64,000 nucleotides of DNA from Kribbella pratensis (GCF_004365355.1 NZ_SODP01000001.1:124001-188000), one strand, 5' to 3'. Shown: positions 49,675-59,354, counted from the stretch's first letter. Notes: generated by a model from the letters alone, not told the origin. Numbers and translations: made by a program.

Positions 49675-51792
49675 GTGACAGCTCCCACTCCAGCCCTTGT
49701 CGAGCTAGCGGTTGCCCATGGCGTGGCGACGGAGTACTGGAACTGGCAAGGCGAGCATGTGATCGTCTCGAGCGAGGTCGTGGCCGACGTACTCGCTGCG
49801 CTCGGCGTGGACGCGTCCACGCCGGACAAGGCGGCTCTTGCGCTCGCTGAGCACCAGCTGGCGCGCTGGCGGCGTACGCTTCCCGCCACCTTGGTGATGC
49901 GGGAGGGGTGGACGCCATGGTTCGCCGTACACCTGCCGCACGGGTCGACGGCGGAGGTGTGGGTCGACCTCGAGGACGGCGGTCAGCGACGGGACATCCC
50001 GCAGCAGGACCACTGGGCGGAGCCAGAGTGGGTCGACGGCGTACAGGTCGGCGAGGCGACGTTCCAGCTGCCTGGGGACCTGCCGCTCGGCTATCACCGG
50101 CTGTGCGCGCGGATCGGTACCAGTCCGGAGATCTCGGTCGGCACGCTGATCGTCACACCGCGGAAGCTCGAGCCGGAGAAGCTGCGCCGCACCTGGGGCT
50201 GGGTGCTGCAGCTGTACTCGGTTCGCTCGCGGCGGTCGTGGGGGATCGGCGACCTGCATGACCTGGGTGACCTGGCTGCGTGGGCGGCGCATGACCTGGG
50301 CGCCGGGTTCGTACTGGTGAACCCGTTGCACGCCGCGGAGCTGGCCGGACGGATGGAGCCCTCGCCGTACCTCCCGGCGTCGCGGCGATTCAGCAACCCG
50401 ATCTACCTGCGGATCGAGGACATCGACGAGTACGGCGACCTCGCGCCGGCGGAGCGGGATCGCGTGCGGACGCTGGCGCTGCAGGCGCGGGCGCTGAGCG
50501 AGGACGTGACCGCGATCGACCGGGACACGGTCTGGGCGGCCAAGCGAGAGGCGCTGCAGTTGTTGTTCCGCGTGCAGCCGTCGATCGGACGGATCGCGGA
50601 GTACGGAGCGTACTGCGACCGGGAGAGCCAGGGGCTGATCGACTTCGCCACCTGGGCCGCCATCGCGGATGTGCACGGGCCGGAGTGGAGCAAGTGGCCG
50701 GAGGAGCTGCAGGAGCCGACGTCACCGGCGGTTGTTGCCTTCCGCAACGAGAACCCGGACGCGGTGGAGTTCCACTGCTGGCTGCAGTGGCAGCTGGACG
50801 AGCAGCTCGCGCGGACGCAGGCGCGGGCGAAGGCGGCCGGCATGGCGCTGGGCGTCGTCCACGATCTTGCGGTCGGTGTGCATCCCGACGGCGCGGACGC
50901 GTGGGCGCTGCAGAGCGTCCTTGCGCAAAACATCCACGTCGGTGCGCCGCCGGACGCGTTCAACCAGCAGGGGCAGGACTGGTCGCAGCCGCCGTGGCGG
51001 CCCAATGCGCTGGCCGAGACTGGGTACGCCGCGTGGCGGGATCTGGTGCGGGCCGAGATGCGGCACGGCGGCGGACTGCGGATCGACCACATCCTCGGGA
51101 TGTTCCGGCTGTGGTGGGTGACGTCGCCGGAGCGGCCCACCGAGGGGACGTACGTGCGGTACGACCACGAGGCGCTGATCGGGATCCTGGTGCTCGAGGC
51201 CCAGCGCGCCGGTGTGACCGTGATCGGCGAGGACCTCGGGACGGTCGAGCCGTGGGTGCGCGACTACCTGACCGAGCGCGGGATCCTCGGTACGTCGGTG
51301 CTGTGGTTCGAGCGGGACGCGAACGGGAAGCCGCTCGCGCCGGAGCGGTGGCGGGAGCTGTGCCTCGCCACCGTCACCACGCACGACCTGCCGCCGACGG
51401 CGGGCTACCTGGCCGGCGATCATGTCGAGCTGCGGAACCGGCTCGGTCTGCTGACGCGTCCGGTCGCGGAGGAGCTTGCCGTCGACGAGGCCGATCGGGA
51501 CGCGTGGCTGGCGGCGTTGCGCGAGCGCCATCTGCTGAGGGACACCGACGGGGACGTCGAGCGGATCGTTGAGGCTCTGCATCAGTACGTCGCGCATACG
51601 CCGTCCAAGCTCGTCGGTGTCGCGTTGACGGATGCGGTCGGCGAGCGGCGTACGCAGAACCAACCGGGGACCACGGACGAGTACCCGAACTGGCGCATCC
51701 CGCTGGGCGGCCCGGACGGCGAGCCGGTCCTGATCGAGGACCTGCCCAACAACCACCGCCTGCGCCGGCTGATCGGCGCGTTGAACATCTAG
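49675..51792 (+). CDS. malQ: 4-alpha-glucanotransferase
   Basis: A 705-residue GH77 amylomaltase. Catalytic elements are visible: the nucleophile Asp in GGLRIDHILGMFRLWW, the acid/base Glu in VTVIGEDLGTVEPWV and the stabilising Asp in TTHDLPPTAGY. The N-terminal 180 residues carry the beta-rich extension common in actinobacterial MalQ, before RTWGWVLQLYSVRSRRSWGIGDL. It starts with GTG. It transfers maltosyl units in glycogen and maltodextrin metabolism. No other mal genes adjoin it. Confidence 0.93.
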   Translation: MTAPTPALVELAVAHGVATEYWNWQGEHVIVSSEVVADVLAALGVDASTPDKAALALAEHQLARWRRTLPATLVMREGWTPWFAVHLPHGSTAEVWVDLEDGGQRRDIPQQDHWAEPEWVDGVQVGEATFQLPGDLPLGYHRLCARIGTSPEISVGTLIVTPRKLEPEKLRRTWGWVLQLYSVRSRRSWGIGDLHDLGDLAAWAAHDLGAGFVLVNPLHAAELAGRMEPSPYLPASRRFSNPIYLRIEDIDEYGDLAPAERDRVRTLALQARALSEDVTAIDRDTVWAAKREALQLLFRVQPSIGRIAEYGAYCDRESQGLIDFATWAAIADVHGPEWSKWPEELQEPTSPAVVAFRNENPDAVEFHCWLQWQLDEQLARTQARAKAAGMALGVVHDLAVGVHPDGADAWALQSVLAQNIHVGAPPDAFNQQGQDWSQPPWRPNALAETGYAAWRDLVRAEMRHGGGLRIDHILGMFRLWWVTSPERPTEGTYVRYDHEALIGILVLEAQRAGVTVIGEDLGTVEPWVRDYLTERGILGTSVLWFERDANGKPLAPERWRELCLATVTTHDLPPTAGYLAGDHVELRNRLGLLTRPVAEELAVDEADRDAWLAALRERHLLRDTDGDVERIVEALHQYVAHTPSKLVGVALTDAVGERRTQNQPGTTDEYPNWRIPLGGPDGEPVLIEDLPNNHRLRRLIGALNI

Positions 51793-51936
51793 CGTCCTGG
51801 ACCAGCGCCGACACATTCGAACGCCTTCTACCGGTGCTCGGATGTTAATTTCGCGTTCAATCTGATGTTTCGCCAATATCTTTCCCGGGCAGTGCACTCC
51901 TTGAAATAACCGCCCCATATTTCGAGGAGTGTCCCC

Positions 51937-52440
51937 ATGAAGTCAGTGCTCCGTCGCGTCGTGGTCCCGCTTGTCGCCCTGCTGGTCGGCCTGCTGCCCG
52001 GTGTGGTCGCAGTCGAGCAGGCGTCGGCGCTCACCAAGCTGACGCACGCCCAGGCGACCGCGATCTTCTCGGCTGCCGGCATCACCTGGTCGTCCAGCGG
52101 CAACTGTTCCAACCGCAACAACTCCACCTGCACGTCGTTCGACCAGATCAACGACAGCACCGTGTACGGCGTCCGCACGCTGAAGCAGGCCAGCGGCTGC
52201 GCCATCAACATCACCGGCGGCACCGAGACCGGCCACGCCAGCGGCACCTACAGCCACTGGAACGGCTACAAGGTCGACATCTCGAAGTACACCTGCGTCG
52301 GCAACTACATCCACAACACCTTCACCCGCATCGCCGACCGCGGCGACGGGTACCCGCAATGGCGGTCCGGCGCCGGCAACATCTACGCCGACGAGGGCAG
52401 CCACTGGGACATCACGTACTACAACTGCGGCGGCTGCTGA
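51937..52440 (+). CDS. Secreted M15-like small protein, Cys-rich
   Basis: A 167-residue secreted protein. The signal peptide is MKSVLRRVVVPLVALLVGLL... with cleavage near QASALT, followed by a domain with LTHAQATAIFSAAGITW, the paired Cys CSNRNNSTC, INITGGTETGHASG, TYSHWNGYKVDIS and EGSHWDITYYNCGGC. SHWNGYKVD resembles the HxxGxxxD zinc motif of M15 D,D-peptidases, and SHWDI the later His, so a cell-wall peptidase fold is likely but weakly supported. The terminal YNCGGC codons are the start of the repeat array that follows. Confidence 0.72.
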   Translation: MKSVLRRVVVPLVALLVGLLPGVVAVEQASALTKLTHAQATAIFSAAGITWSSSGNCSNRNNSTCTSFDQINDSTVYGVRTLKQASGCAINITGGTETGHASGTYSHWNGYKVDISKYTCVGNYIHNTFTRIADRGDGYPQWRSGAGNIYADEGSHWDITYYNCGGC

Positions 52441-52772
52441 CAAAAGCAGCCGCGCTCCGCGCGGGTGGTGGAGAGGTAACTGCGGCGGCTGCTGACAAAG
52501 CAGCCGCGCTCCGCGCGGGTGGTGGAAAGGTAACTGCGGCTGCTATGAACCAAAGCTGCCGCGCTCCGCGCGGGTTGTGGAGAGGCGACCGCGGCGGCTG
52601 CTGACAACAAGGCAGCCGCGCTCCGCGCGGGTGGTGGAAAGGGAACTGCGGCTGCTATGAACCAAAGCAGCCGCGCTCCGCGCGGGTTGTGGATAGGTGA
52701 CTGTCGCGGCTGCTGACAACAAGGCAGCCGCGCTCCGCGCGGGGTTGTGAAGAGGCAACTGCGGAGGTTGTT
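52424..52772. repeat. Tandem array of six 54-57 bp units
   Basis: Core CAGCCGCGCTCCGCGCGGG begins at 52447, 52501, 52556 (one base changed, CTGCC), 52613, 52668 and 52725. Between cores run GTGGTGG(A)AAGG and AACTGCGG-CGGCTGCTGAC blocks. Spacers alternate between TGACAA(C)AA(G) and TATGAACCAAAG forms. Each junction folds as a hairpin, GCGGCTGCT...AGCAGCCGC. The first unit reads back into the end of the upstream gene (52424-52440). Period and high identity point to recent duplication. Confidence 0.88.
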
Positions 52773-52839
52773 GATCCGCTTCTGGGACCGGCGGCCGCCC
52801 TGGGGTGAGGCCCTGGGGCGGTCGTCGGTTGGTGGGTAC

Positions 52840-52845
52840 TAGGCT
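52840..52845 (+). promoter_or_regulatory. TAGGCT -10 box for leaderless ctaJ-like gene
   Basis: TAGGCT ends seven bases before GTG at 52853; TAGGCTTCGGGGC is identical to the box at 17962. Confidence 0.6.
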
Positions 52846-52852
52846 TCGGGGC

Positions 52853-53143
52853 GTGATACCTCAATTGTCGGGGCACTCCCTGTTGGTGTTCGTCGGGATT
52901 CCTCTGCTGGTTGTCGCGGTGCTGGCGTTGCTGGTGTTCGCGTCGTCGATCGCTGACGGGCCGCGGTACCGTCCAGGGCTGTCCTGGTGGGCTCCGCCGG
53001 TCTGGATCAACGGGCCGACGGCAACCAAGCCGGATCCGGCCAACCTGCCCGAGCTGCCTGAGCTGACCGGCGCGCCGGGTACCACCGCGACCGCCGGCAC
53101 CGGCGTCGCCCGCACGACCGGAGGCGCAAGTGCCAGCTGGTGA
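52853..53143 (+). CDS. ctaJ: CtaJ-like subunit of aa3-type cytochrome oxidase
   Basis: A 96-residue small membrane protein with one helix (LLVFVGIPLLVVAVLALLVFA) followed by the signature GPRYRPGLSWWAPPVWINGP and a flexible tail ending GGASASW. This pattern matches actinobacterial CtaJ, a small subunit associated with the aa3 oxidase. The start is GTG, leaderless-like. It overlaps the DUF5130 gene by 14 bases, a recurrent pairing. Confidence 0.82.
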   Translation: MIPQLSGHSLLVFVGIPLLVVAVLALLVFASSIADGPRYRPGLSWWAPPVWINGPTATKPDPANLPELPELTGAPGTTATAGTGVARTTGGASASW

Positions 53144-53531
53144 CGCATTCACCCCTGACCAGCTCTACGACCTCGAGCGAGCGGTCCGGTACGCCGAGGA
53201 GACGTCCGGCCTGCACTTCTCCGTGTACGTCGGCGGCGCGGACTCCGAGACCCGCCCGTTCGCGCTCGAGCTGTTCAACGAGCTCGACGACCCGGACAGC
53301 TCCGTCCTGGTGTACGTCGACCCGGCCGGACGCCGCCTCGAGATCGTCACCGGCCCGCTCGCCAAGCGGCAGCTGTCGGACACAGCCGCCGGACTGGCCG
53401 CGCTGACCATGCAGACGTCGTTCGCCACCGGCGACCTCACCGGCGGTCTGGTCACCGGCGTACAGCAGCTGGGCACGCACGCCCACCAGCCGCCCTTGCT
53501 GCACGCCAGCGACGAGCAGCACAAGCTGTAG
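53130..53531 (+). CDS. DUF5130 family protein
   Basis: A 133-residue soluble protein: TPDQLYDLERAVRYAEETSGLHFSVYVGG, DPDSSVLVYVDPAGRRLEIVTG and AALTMQTSFATGDLTGGLVTGVQQLG. It fits DUF5130, found beside the small oxidase subunit gene in many actinobacteria. GTG at 53130 has GGAGG five bases upstream and lies within the previous gene. Function unknown; the pairing suggests a respiration-linked role. The GNAT gene follows three bases later. Confidence 0.85.
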   Translation: MPAGDAFTPDQLYDLERAVRYAEETSGLHFSVYVGGADSETRPFALELFNELDDPDSSVLVYVDPAGRRLEIVTGPLAKRQLSDTAAGLAALTMQTSFATGDLTGGLVTGVQQLGTHAHQPPLLHASDEQHKL

Positions 53532-53534
53532 CCC

Positions 53535-54131
53535 GTGCCACCGGCCCTGCAGCCCCGCCGCATCGAGCTGGGCGACGTCGTACTGCGTCCTTTCGTCGCA
53601 TCGGACGAGGCTGCAGTGGCCGAGGCGTTGCGTGACCCCGGCATCCTCCGCTGGACCGCTGGTACGGCGGTCATCCGCGCACCAGCCGACCAGCGCGCCC
53701 GCCGGTGGCTGGAGCCACGCATCGACGGCTGGAACCGCGGTAGCGCCGTCTTCGCGATCGCAGACGCTGCCACGGACCAGGTGCTCGGCAACGTGTCGCT
53801 CCGGGACGTGCACCGCATCCCGGATCAGGCTGTCGCGGCGTACTGGGTCAGCCCGGTCGCCCGCGGCCGCCGGCTCGGTGCGCGCGCACTCGATGCCGCA
53901 GCGACCTGGGGCTTCGCAGCCGACGGACTGGGACTGCATCGCATCTCACTCGACCACTCGCTGATCAACGAGGGTTCGTGCCACGTCGCACTCCGCGCCG
54001 GCTTCCAGCTGGAGGGCGTGATGCGTGACTACTACGTCGAACCGACCGGCAAGCGGCACGACTCGCACCTGCACGCCCGGCTGGCCACCGACGTCGTCGC
54101 TCAGCCGCCCGCCGGAGCTGCCGGCTCGTAG
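53535..54131 (+). CDS. RimJ/RimL-like GNAT acetyltransferase
   Basis: A 198-residue GNAT protein: LGDVVLRPFVASDEAAVAEAL, AVFAIADAATDQVLGNVSL, VAAYWVSPVARGRRLGARALDAAATWGF (the acetyl-CoA loop) and the conserved HRISLDHSLINEGSCHVALRAGFQLEG of RimJ-type enzymes. The start is GTG. Its last 31 bases overlap the convergent gene at 54101. Confidence 0.9.
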   Translation: MPPALQPRRIELGDVVLRPFVASDEAAVAEALRDPGILRWTAGTAVIRAPADQRARRWLEPRIDGWNRGSAVFAIADAATDQVLGNVSLRDVHRIPDQAVAAYWVSPVARGRRLGARALDAAATWGFAADGLGLHRISLDHSLINEGSCHVALRAGFQLEGVMRDYYVEPTGKRHDSHLHARLATDVVAQPPAGAAGS

Positions 54132-54808
54132 GTCGGACAGGCCGGGCTGGGGTACGCCGCCTGCGTGCGGGGGTCCAGGCACAGGTTGAGGACCTGCGCC
54201 GAGGAGGAGCCCGGGCCGAGGTAGACGATCCAGGTGTTGATGACCGGCGTCATCGAGCTGCTGTTCTTCAGGCCCGGGTACTGACCGTTGACCAGCATCG
54301 CCTTCGCCGGGATCCCGGCCCGGGTGAGCGTTGCCGCGGTGTTCTTCGCAGTCTGGTCCGCGGGCATGCCGACGTCGGTCGGGTACTTGTCGATCACGAC
54401 GATCCACTGGCCGCGCTTGAACTTCGGCGAGATCGGCCCGGTGTCCACCTGCGGCGTCGTCTTCTCCGCCTTGGCCTTCGGCGCCGTCGTGGAGGCCGGC
54501 GGCTGCCGATCCGCCTTCGAGGCGGTCCCGCTCGCGGCCTCGGTCGGAACCTGCGGTGCGGCGGCGCCGGTATCGGTGCCCGATCCCATCCGCAGCCCGT
54601 CCGCCGGCGGGTCGTCGGAGGTTCCCCGGGTCAGGATGAACCCGAACACCGCGACCATCGCCGCCGCGGCCACGACACCCGCGCCGATGGCGCTGTGCGA
54701 ACGCTGTGCCTTCCGCGGGCCGGCTTCCGGCGTACTCCGGCCGGCAGCGGTCTTCTGTTGTTTGCGCGCAACCCGAGCGGGCGGCTTCCGGTGATCGACG
54801 CGAGTCAC
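54101..54808 (-). CDS. Single-pass membrane protein with extracytoplasmic domain
   Basis: A 235-residue protein. A basic N-terminal 30 residues, one helix (AIGAGVVAAAAMVAVFGFIL), a Pro/Ala/Thr-rich linker, then a folded domain of about 110 residues from WIVVIDKYPTDVG onward: KNTAATLTRAGIPAKAMLVNGQYPGL and a terminal Cys pair (LCLDPRTQAAYPSPACPTY). The VIDKYPTD...AATLTRAGIPAKAML...YPGL outline is SPOR-like (peptidoglycan-binding), but identity is weak. GTG at 54808 is the likeliest start. It overlaps the convergent GNAT gene by 31 bases. Confidence 0.68.
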   Translation of the reverse strand: MTRVDHRKPPARVARKQQKTAAGRSTPEAGPRKAQRSHSAIGAGVVAAAAMVAVFGFILTRGTSDDPPADGLRMGSGTDTGAAAPQVPTEAASGTASKADRQPPASTTAPKAKAEKTTPQVDTGPISPKFKRGQWIVVIDKYPTDVGMPADQTAKNTAATLTRAGIPAKAMLVNGQYPGLKNSSSMTPVINTWIVYLGPGSSSAQVLNLCLDPRTQAAYPSPACPTYEPAAPAGG

Positions 54809-55077
54809 GGCAAGGGCCCCTCCCCAAGAAAACCCGGACTGTCCGTGGATGGATAGTCCGGTGCAGCTTAAACCGAACGACCGAATAAATGAGCCTCTCT
54901 CAGGTGGGGAGAATCTCTTTCCCTGCAAGCGAATCGCGCACCGCACACGTCCCCTCACGATCTGCCGACGAGCAATCGTTTGACTTTCACCGAGCGGGGT
55001 CGGGCGGTCCGGAAGCGCTACGGCGCTTGGAGCACCAGTCTTGACCTAGACCGCACTCCAGCTGATTCGCTCCTGCC

Positions 55078-56070
55078 ATGCGTTATCTGACCATCGGAAA
55101 TGACCCCGCGCGACAGCGCCGGGTGAGCCAGATCGCCCTCGGGGCGATGCTCATGGGTACGTCGACCGACGAGGCGACGTCGTACGCGATCTTGGACCGG
55201 TACGTCGAGGCGGGCGGCACGTTCGTTGACACGGCCAACAACTATGCGTTCTGGGTCAACGGCACCCAGGGCGGCGAGAGCGAGCAACTGCTCGGCCGGT
55301 GGCTGCGCAGCCGCGGCATCGGGGACGAGCTGACCATCGCGACGAAGGTAGGCGGCCGGCCGCCGCGGCCGGCCAAGGCCTTGAGCGAACATCTCGAGGG
55401 CCTGTCGGCTCAGGTGATCAAGGAGTCCCTGGCCCGGAGCCTGGAGAACCTCGGCCGCGACCACGTCGACGTGTACTACGCCCACGTGCCCGATCCCGCC
55501 GTACCGCTGGAGGAGCAGGTCGAGACGTTCGGGCAGCTGGCTGCGGACCGGACGGTCGGTCTGCTCGGGCTGAGCAACTACTGGAGCTGGCAGATCGAGC
55601 GGGCGAGGACGCTGGCCGCAGCTGCCGGTCTGCCGGGCTGTGAGGTGCTGCAGCATCACCACACGTACTTCCGGGCCCGGACCGACCAGGGCGGCCTCCG
55701 TTCACGCGACGGGAGTATCGGCGTCACCGACGGGCAGTTGCTGAGCTATCTGCGCGAAGAGCCCAGCCTGACGCTGGTGGCGTACACACCACTCCTCAGC
55801 GGCGCCTACGTCCGAGCTGACAAGCCGCTGGATGAGTTGTACGACCACGCCGGAACCAGAGCCCGCAAGATCGCGCTGGACGACGTCGTACAACAGACCG
55901 GTGCTACGGCGAACCAGGTGGTCCTCTCGTGGCTGATGGGCGGCGACATCCCCATCATTCCGCTCGTAGGCGCCTCATCCGTCGCCCAGCTCGACGAGAC
56001 CCTCGCAGCCGCCGACCTCGAGCTCACCCCCGAGCAATGCAACCACCTGGACGCCGCCGGCCAGAACTAG
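55078..56070 (+). CDS. Aldo/keto reductase
   Basis: A 330-residue aldo/keto reductase TIM barrel. The catalytic tetrad is visible as Asp and Tyr in FVDTANNYAFW, Lys in TIATKVGG and His in YYAHVPDPA. SNYWSWQIERA, LVAYTPLLSGAY and PIIPLVGASSVAQLDE complete the family pattern and the NADPH site. The substrate is unknown. It ends with a four-base overlap with the convergent hypothetical gene. Confidence 0.9.
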   Translation: MRYLTIGNDPARQRRVSQIALGAMLMGTSTDEATSYAILDRYVEAGGTFVDTANNYAFWVNGTQGGESEQLLGRWLRSRGIGDELTIATKVGGRPPRPAKALSEHLEGLSAQVIKESLARSLENLGRDHVDVYYAHVPDPAVPLEEQVETFGQLAADRTVGLLGLSNYWSWQIERARTLAAAAGLPGCEVLQHHHTYFRARTDQGGLRSRDGSIGVTDGQLLSYLREEPSLTLVAYTPLLSGAYVRADKPLDELYDHAGTRARKIALDDVVQQTGATANQVVLSWLMGGDIPIIPLVGASSVAQLDETLAAADLELTPEQCNHLDAAGQN

Positions 56071-56597
56071 GTGCCGGACGGGATGCCGTCGTACTTCGCC
56101 TTCGGGCGGGTGTCGATGGCGTCGTCCAGCCAGGCGTCGATGTCGACGCCCGCGGAGAGGATGTGCTGCACGTACGACGCGCGCTCGTGGCTGAGGACCT
56201 CCAGCTCCCAGACGCATGGGCCGGCGCCGATCGGGGCAGGGCGGAGGTCGTCCACCTCCATGCCGCTGAAGATGCTCAGACGGGACTGGAAGTCCTTGGC
56301 CCAGCTCTGCACGACCAGGTAGATGCCGTCGTCGCCCAGGTGCAGTACGACGACGCCGAGGCCGACCGACCCCATTGCGTCGTCGAACTCGAGCTGGCGC
56401 GTGGCAGTGCCGCGGGCTACGTCAACCATGTGGTCGTCCCACTGCCGCCCGCGGGCGGTGATGATGTACGGCTTCACCAGGCGGTTGGAGTACCGCCAGG
56501 GCATCAGGGGAGTGACTGGGTGGGGTCTGTACGCCTCTGCGAGTCCGGTCAGCGCAACAGCTGCCGCACCGGCCAAGGCGGGGTCGGAGGCGGGCAC
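56067..56597 (-). CDS. Hypothetical protein, unknown fold
   Basis: A 176-residue protein without recognised domains. The sequence is well ordered in composition: VKPYIITARGRQWDDHMVDVARGTATRQLEF, VGLGVVVLHLGDDGIYLVVQSW, and ASYVQHILSAGVDIDAWL with an acidic/aromatic middle. It lacks helices for membrane insertion. GTG at 56597 lies behind a pepN terminator, so it has its own promoter. Confidence 0.7.
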   Translation of the reverse strand: MPASDPALAGAAAVALTGLAEAYRPHPVTPLMPWRYSNRLVKPYIITARGRQWDDHMVDVARGTATRQLEFDDAMGSVGLGVVVLHLGDDGIYLVVQSWAKDFQSRLSIFSGMEVDDLRPAPIGAGPCVWELEVLSHERASYVQHILSAGVDIDAWLDDAIDTRPKAKYDGIPSGT

Positions 56598-56631
56598 CGA
56601 ACCAGTCTTACCGCACAGCCAGGTTCAATGC

Positions 56632-56666
56632 GACAGGGCCGGTCTCTTGATGAGACCGGCCCTGTC
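56632..56666. terminator. Terminator downstream of pepN
   Basis: Perfect 15-bp arms GACAGGGCCGGTCTC / GAGACCGGCCCTGTC with a TTGAT loop, just past the pepN stop on the minus strand. Confidence 0.9.
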
Positions 56667-56676
56667 AGAGGGTCGA

Positions 56677-59250
56677 TCAGGCGACGGCGTCCGTCGCCTG
56701 CGCGGCGATCGCGCGGGTCAGGTCGGCCTGCGCCTCGGTGACGTACCGGAGCGTCGGAGCGTCGACTGTCGACGTCTCCGCGGCGAGCCAGCCGGTCAAC
56801 GCGTCCAGTGCGGCCTGGTCGGCCAGGTGACGCGGCGACAGGTACACCAGCACGTTCTCGCCCATTGACGAGCCGAGCCGGGTGTAGACGTCCTTGGCCG
56901 CGTTCAGGTACTTGTCGACGTACGGCCGGAGCAGGTCCTCCTGACCGGGCTGCTGGAAGCCGAGGATGGTCCGGAACTGCGTCTCGTTCGGGGTGTCCTC
57001 GGACTCCACCGCGATCCGCCAGGCCTCTTCCTTCGCCTCGGCCGTCGGCCGGGCGGCACGGGCCTGTGCGGCCCGCTCCTGACCGGTGATCGTGGTGTCG
57101 CGGGTGAGCTCGTCGTCGATCTCGTCCGCGCCGATCTTCCCCAGGCGGGCCAGTGCCACGATCAGCGTCCAGCGCAGGTCGGTGTCGACGACCAGGCCTT
57201 CCGGCAGGTCGCGACCTTCCAGCCAGCCGGCGATCCGGTCGGCGCCCGCCGCCGAGAACACCGCCGAGCTGTACGCCCGGACGAAGGCCAGCTGGTGGTC
57301 GCTGCCCGGCTCCGCGTCCGCGACAAGACCGGCCAGTGCCTCCTCGAGCTGCGCCCGCAGAGCAGGGCGGTTCTGCGGGGCGGCGTACTGGTTGACGGCG
57401 GTGTTGGCCTGCGCGAGCAGCGAGCGGACGCCGGTGAGATCCGTCTCGGCGCGGATGCCGCGCAGGACGATGCCGACGTACTGGCTGGCCGGCATCTCGG
57501 CGTCGCGGGTCATGTCCCACGCCGAGCCCCAGGCGAGTGCCCTGGGCAACGACTCCGTCAGCTGGTCGATCGACTCGACCAGCGTGGCGCGGGAGCGCTC
57601 GTCCAGCCGGATCTTCGCGTAGGTGAGGTCGTCGTCGTTCAGCAGGACCAGGTCCGGCTGCGTGGCGCCAGTGAGCTCGGGCAGCTCGGTGCGGGAGCCG
57701 TCGATGTCGACCTCGAAGCGCTCGGTCCGGACCAGGCCCTCGTCGGTACGCCGGTACAGCCCGACCGCGAGGCGGTGCGGGCGCAGTACGGGGAACTTCT
57801 CGGTCGCGGTCTGCTCGATCGCGAACGTCTTGAACGCGCCCTGGTCGTCGACGGTGAAGTCGGCGCGCAGCGTGTTCACACCGGCCGTCCGCAACCAGCG
57901 CTCGGTCCAGTCGTCCAGGTCGCGGCCGGACGCCTTCTCGAGCGGCTTCAGCAGGTCGGTCAGCTCGGTGTTGCCGAACGCGTGGTCGTGGAAGTACTCC
58001 TGCAGTGCGGTGACGAACGTCTCCTCACCGACGAAGGCGACCAGCTGACGCAGCGTCGACGCGCCCTTGGCGTAGGTGATGCCGTCGAAGTTCACCTCGA
58101 CCGCGTGGAAGTCGATCATGTCGGCGGCGATCGGGTGCGTCGACGGCAGCTGGTCCTGCCGGTACGCCCAGTTCTTCCGGGCGTTGCAGAACGTCGTCCA
58201 CGCGTCGGAGTACTTCGTCGTCGCAACCACCTGGGCCCAGTGGCTGGCCCACTCGGCGAACGACTCGTTCAGCCACAGGTCGTCCCACCAGGTCATCGTG
58301 ACCAGGTCGCCGAACCACATGTGGGCCAGCTCGTGCAGCACGGTGTTGGCGCGGGCTTCCATCTCCGCGTGCGTGGTCCGGCTGCGGAACAGGTACTCGT
58401 CCCGCAGCGTCACGCAGCCCGCGTTCTCCATCGCGCCCATGTTGTACTCCGGCACGAAGGCCTGGTCGTACTTGTGGAACGGGTACGGCGTCCCGAACGC
58501 CTCCTCGAACAGCGCGAAGCCCTGCTTGGTGACCTCGAACAGGTCCTCGATGTCCAGCGCCTCCTTCAGCGACGGACGGCACAGCAGCGACATCGGGTAC
58601 GTCCCGTGCGGGCCCTCGTACGCGTCCGTCACCACGTGGTACGGACCCGCGACGACCGCGGTGATGTACGTCGAGATCCGCTCCGTCGGCGGGAACTCCC
58701 ACCGGGCCAGCTCCTCCCCGTGCTCACCGGAGTACGTCGTCGGCTCCGGCGTCGGGGCGTTCGAGATGACCACCCAGCGGGCAGGTGCGGAGACGGTGAA
58801 GGTGAACGGGGCCTTGAGGTCGGGCTGCTCGAAGGTGGTGAACACCCGGCGGGCGTCCGGCACCTCGAACTGCGTGTAGAGGTAGGTCTCCTTGTCGGCC
58901 GGGTCGACCGAGCGGTGCAGCCCTTCACCGGTGCGGGAGTAGAGGCAGTCCGCGACCACGGTCAGCTCGTTGCGCTCCGCCAGCCCGTCGAGCTGGATGC
59001 GTGCGCCGTCGTACACCACGTCCGGGTCGAGGGCGACGCCGTTCAGGGTCACCGAGCGGACCTTGTCCGCGATCAGGTCGGCGAAGGTGCTCGCGCCGGC
59101 GGTGGCGGTGAAGGTCACGGCGGTCACGGACGGGAACGTGGGGGCGCCGCTCGGGGCACCGGTCAGGTCGAGCTCGATCGCGTAGGTCACGTCACTGACC
59201 ACGCCCGCACGGGAACGCGCCTCGTCGCGCGTCAGGTTGGTTCCAGGCAT
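56677..59250 (-). CDS. pepN: Aminopeptidase N (M1 zinc metallopeptidase)
   Basis: An 857-residue M1 aminopeptidase. It has GAMENAG (substrate exopeptidase motif), the zinc site HELAH with downstream NESFAEW, and a long C-terminal helical ERAP-like domain. ATG at 59250 gives the canonical N-terminus [18 protein letters not shown]. Removes N-terminal amino acids from peptides; actinobacterial PepN is a housekeeping enzyme. It ends at a perfect terminator. Confidence 0.95.
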   Translation of the reverse strand: MPGTNLTRDEARSRAGVVSDVTYAIELDLTGAPSGAPTFPSVTAVTFTATAGASTFADLIADKVRSVTLNGVALDPDVVYDGARIQLDGLAERNELTVVADCLYSRTGEGLHRSVDPADKETYLYTQFEVPDARRVFTTFEQPDLKAPFTFTVSAPARWVVISNAPTPEPTTYSGEHGEELARWEFPPTERISTYITAVVAGPYHVVTDAYEGPHGTYPMSLLCRPSLKEALDIEDLFEVTKQGFALFEEAFGTPYPFHKYDQAFVPEYNMGAMENAGCVTLRDEYLFRSRTTHAEMEARANTVLHELAHMWFGDLVTMTWWDDLWLNESFAEWASHWAQVVATTKYSDAWTTFCNARKNWAYRQDQLPSTHPIAADMIDFHAVEVNFDGITYAKGASTLRQLVAFVGEETFVTALQEYFHDHAFGNTELTDLLKPLEKASGRDLDDWTERWLRTAGVNTLRADFTVDDQGAFKTFAIEQTATEKFPVLRPHRLAVGLYRRTDEGLVRTERFEVDIDGSRTELPELTGATQPDLVLLNDDDLTYAKIRLDERSRATLVESIDQLTESLPRALAWGSAWDMTRDAEMPASQYVGIVLRGIRAETDLTGVRSLLAQANTAVNQYAAPQNRPALRAQLEEALAGLVADAEPGSDHQLAFVRAYSSAVFSAAGADRIAGWLEGRDLPEGLVVDTDLRWTLIVALARLGKIGADEIDDELTRDTTITGQERAAQARAARPTAEAKEEAWRIAVESEDTPNETQFRTILGFQQPGQEDLLRPYVDKYLNAAKDVYTRLGSSMGENVLVYLSPRHLADQAALDALTGWLAAETSTVDAPTLRYVTEAQADLTRAIAAQATDAVA

Positions 59251-59348
59251 GTCCGCATCCTATGCACCTGGTTCTCAGGTTCGCCGAGGGTTTCCCCGCG
59301 ATATTGGGTATTGGATACCGAGACGATATCTGGTGTCCTTCAACTTTG

Positions 59349-59354
59349 TATGAT
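59349..59354 (+). promoter_or_regulatory. TATGAT -10 box for leaderless Rv2466c-like gene
   Basis: TATGAT ends seven bases before the ATG at 59362. An earlier in-frame ATG at 59353 overlaps the box and is less likely. Confidence 0.5.

Noticed and set aside
52419..52758. Small minus-strand ORFs giving repeated 'TTRAERGC' peptides
   Set aside because: They are translations of the tandem DNA repeat, without ribosome sites, and appear in any frame crossing it.
52447..52772. CRISPR array
   Set aside because: Units are contiguous and similar throughout, with no unique spacers of constant length and no cas genes in the window.
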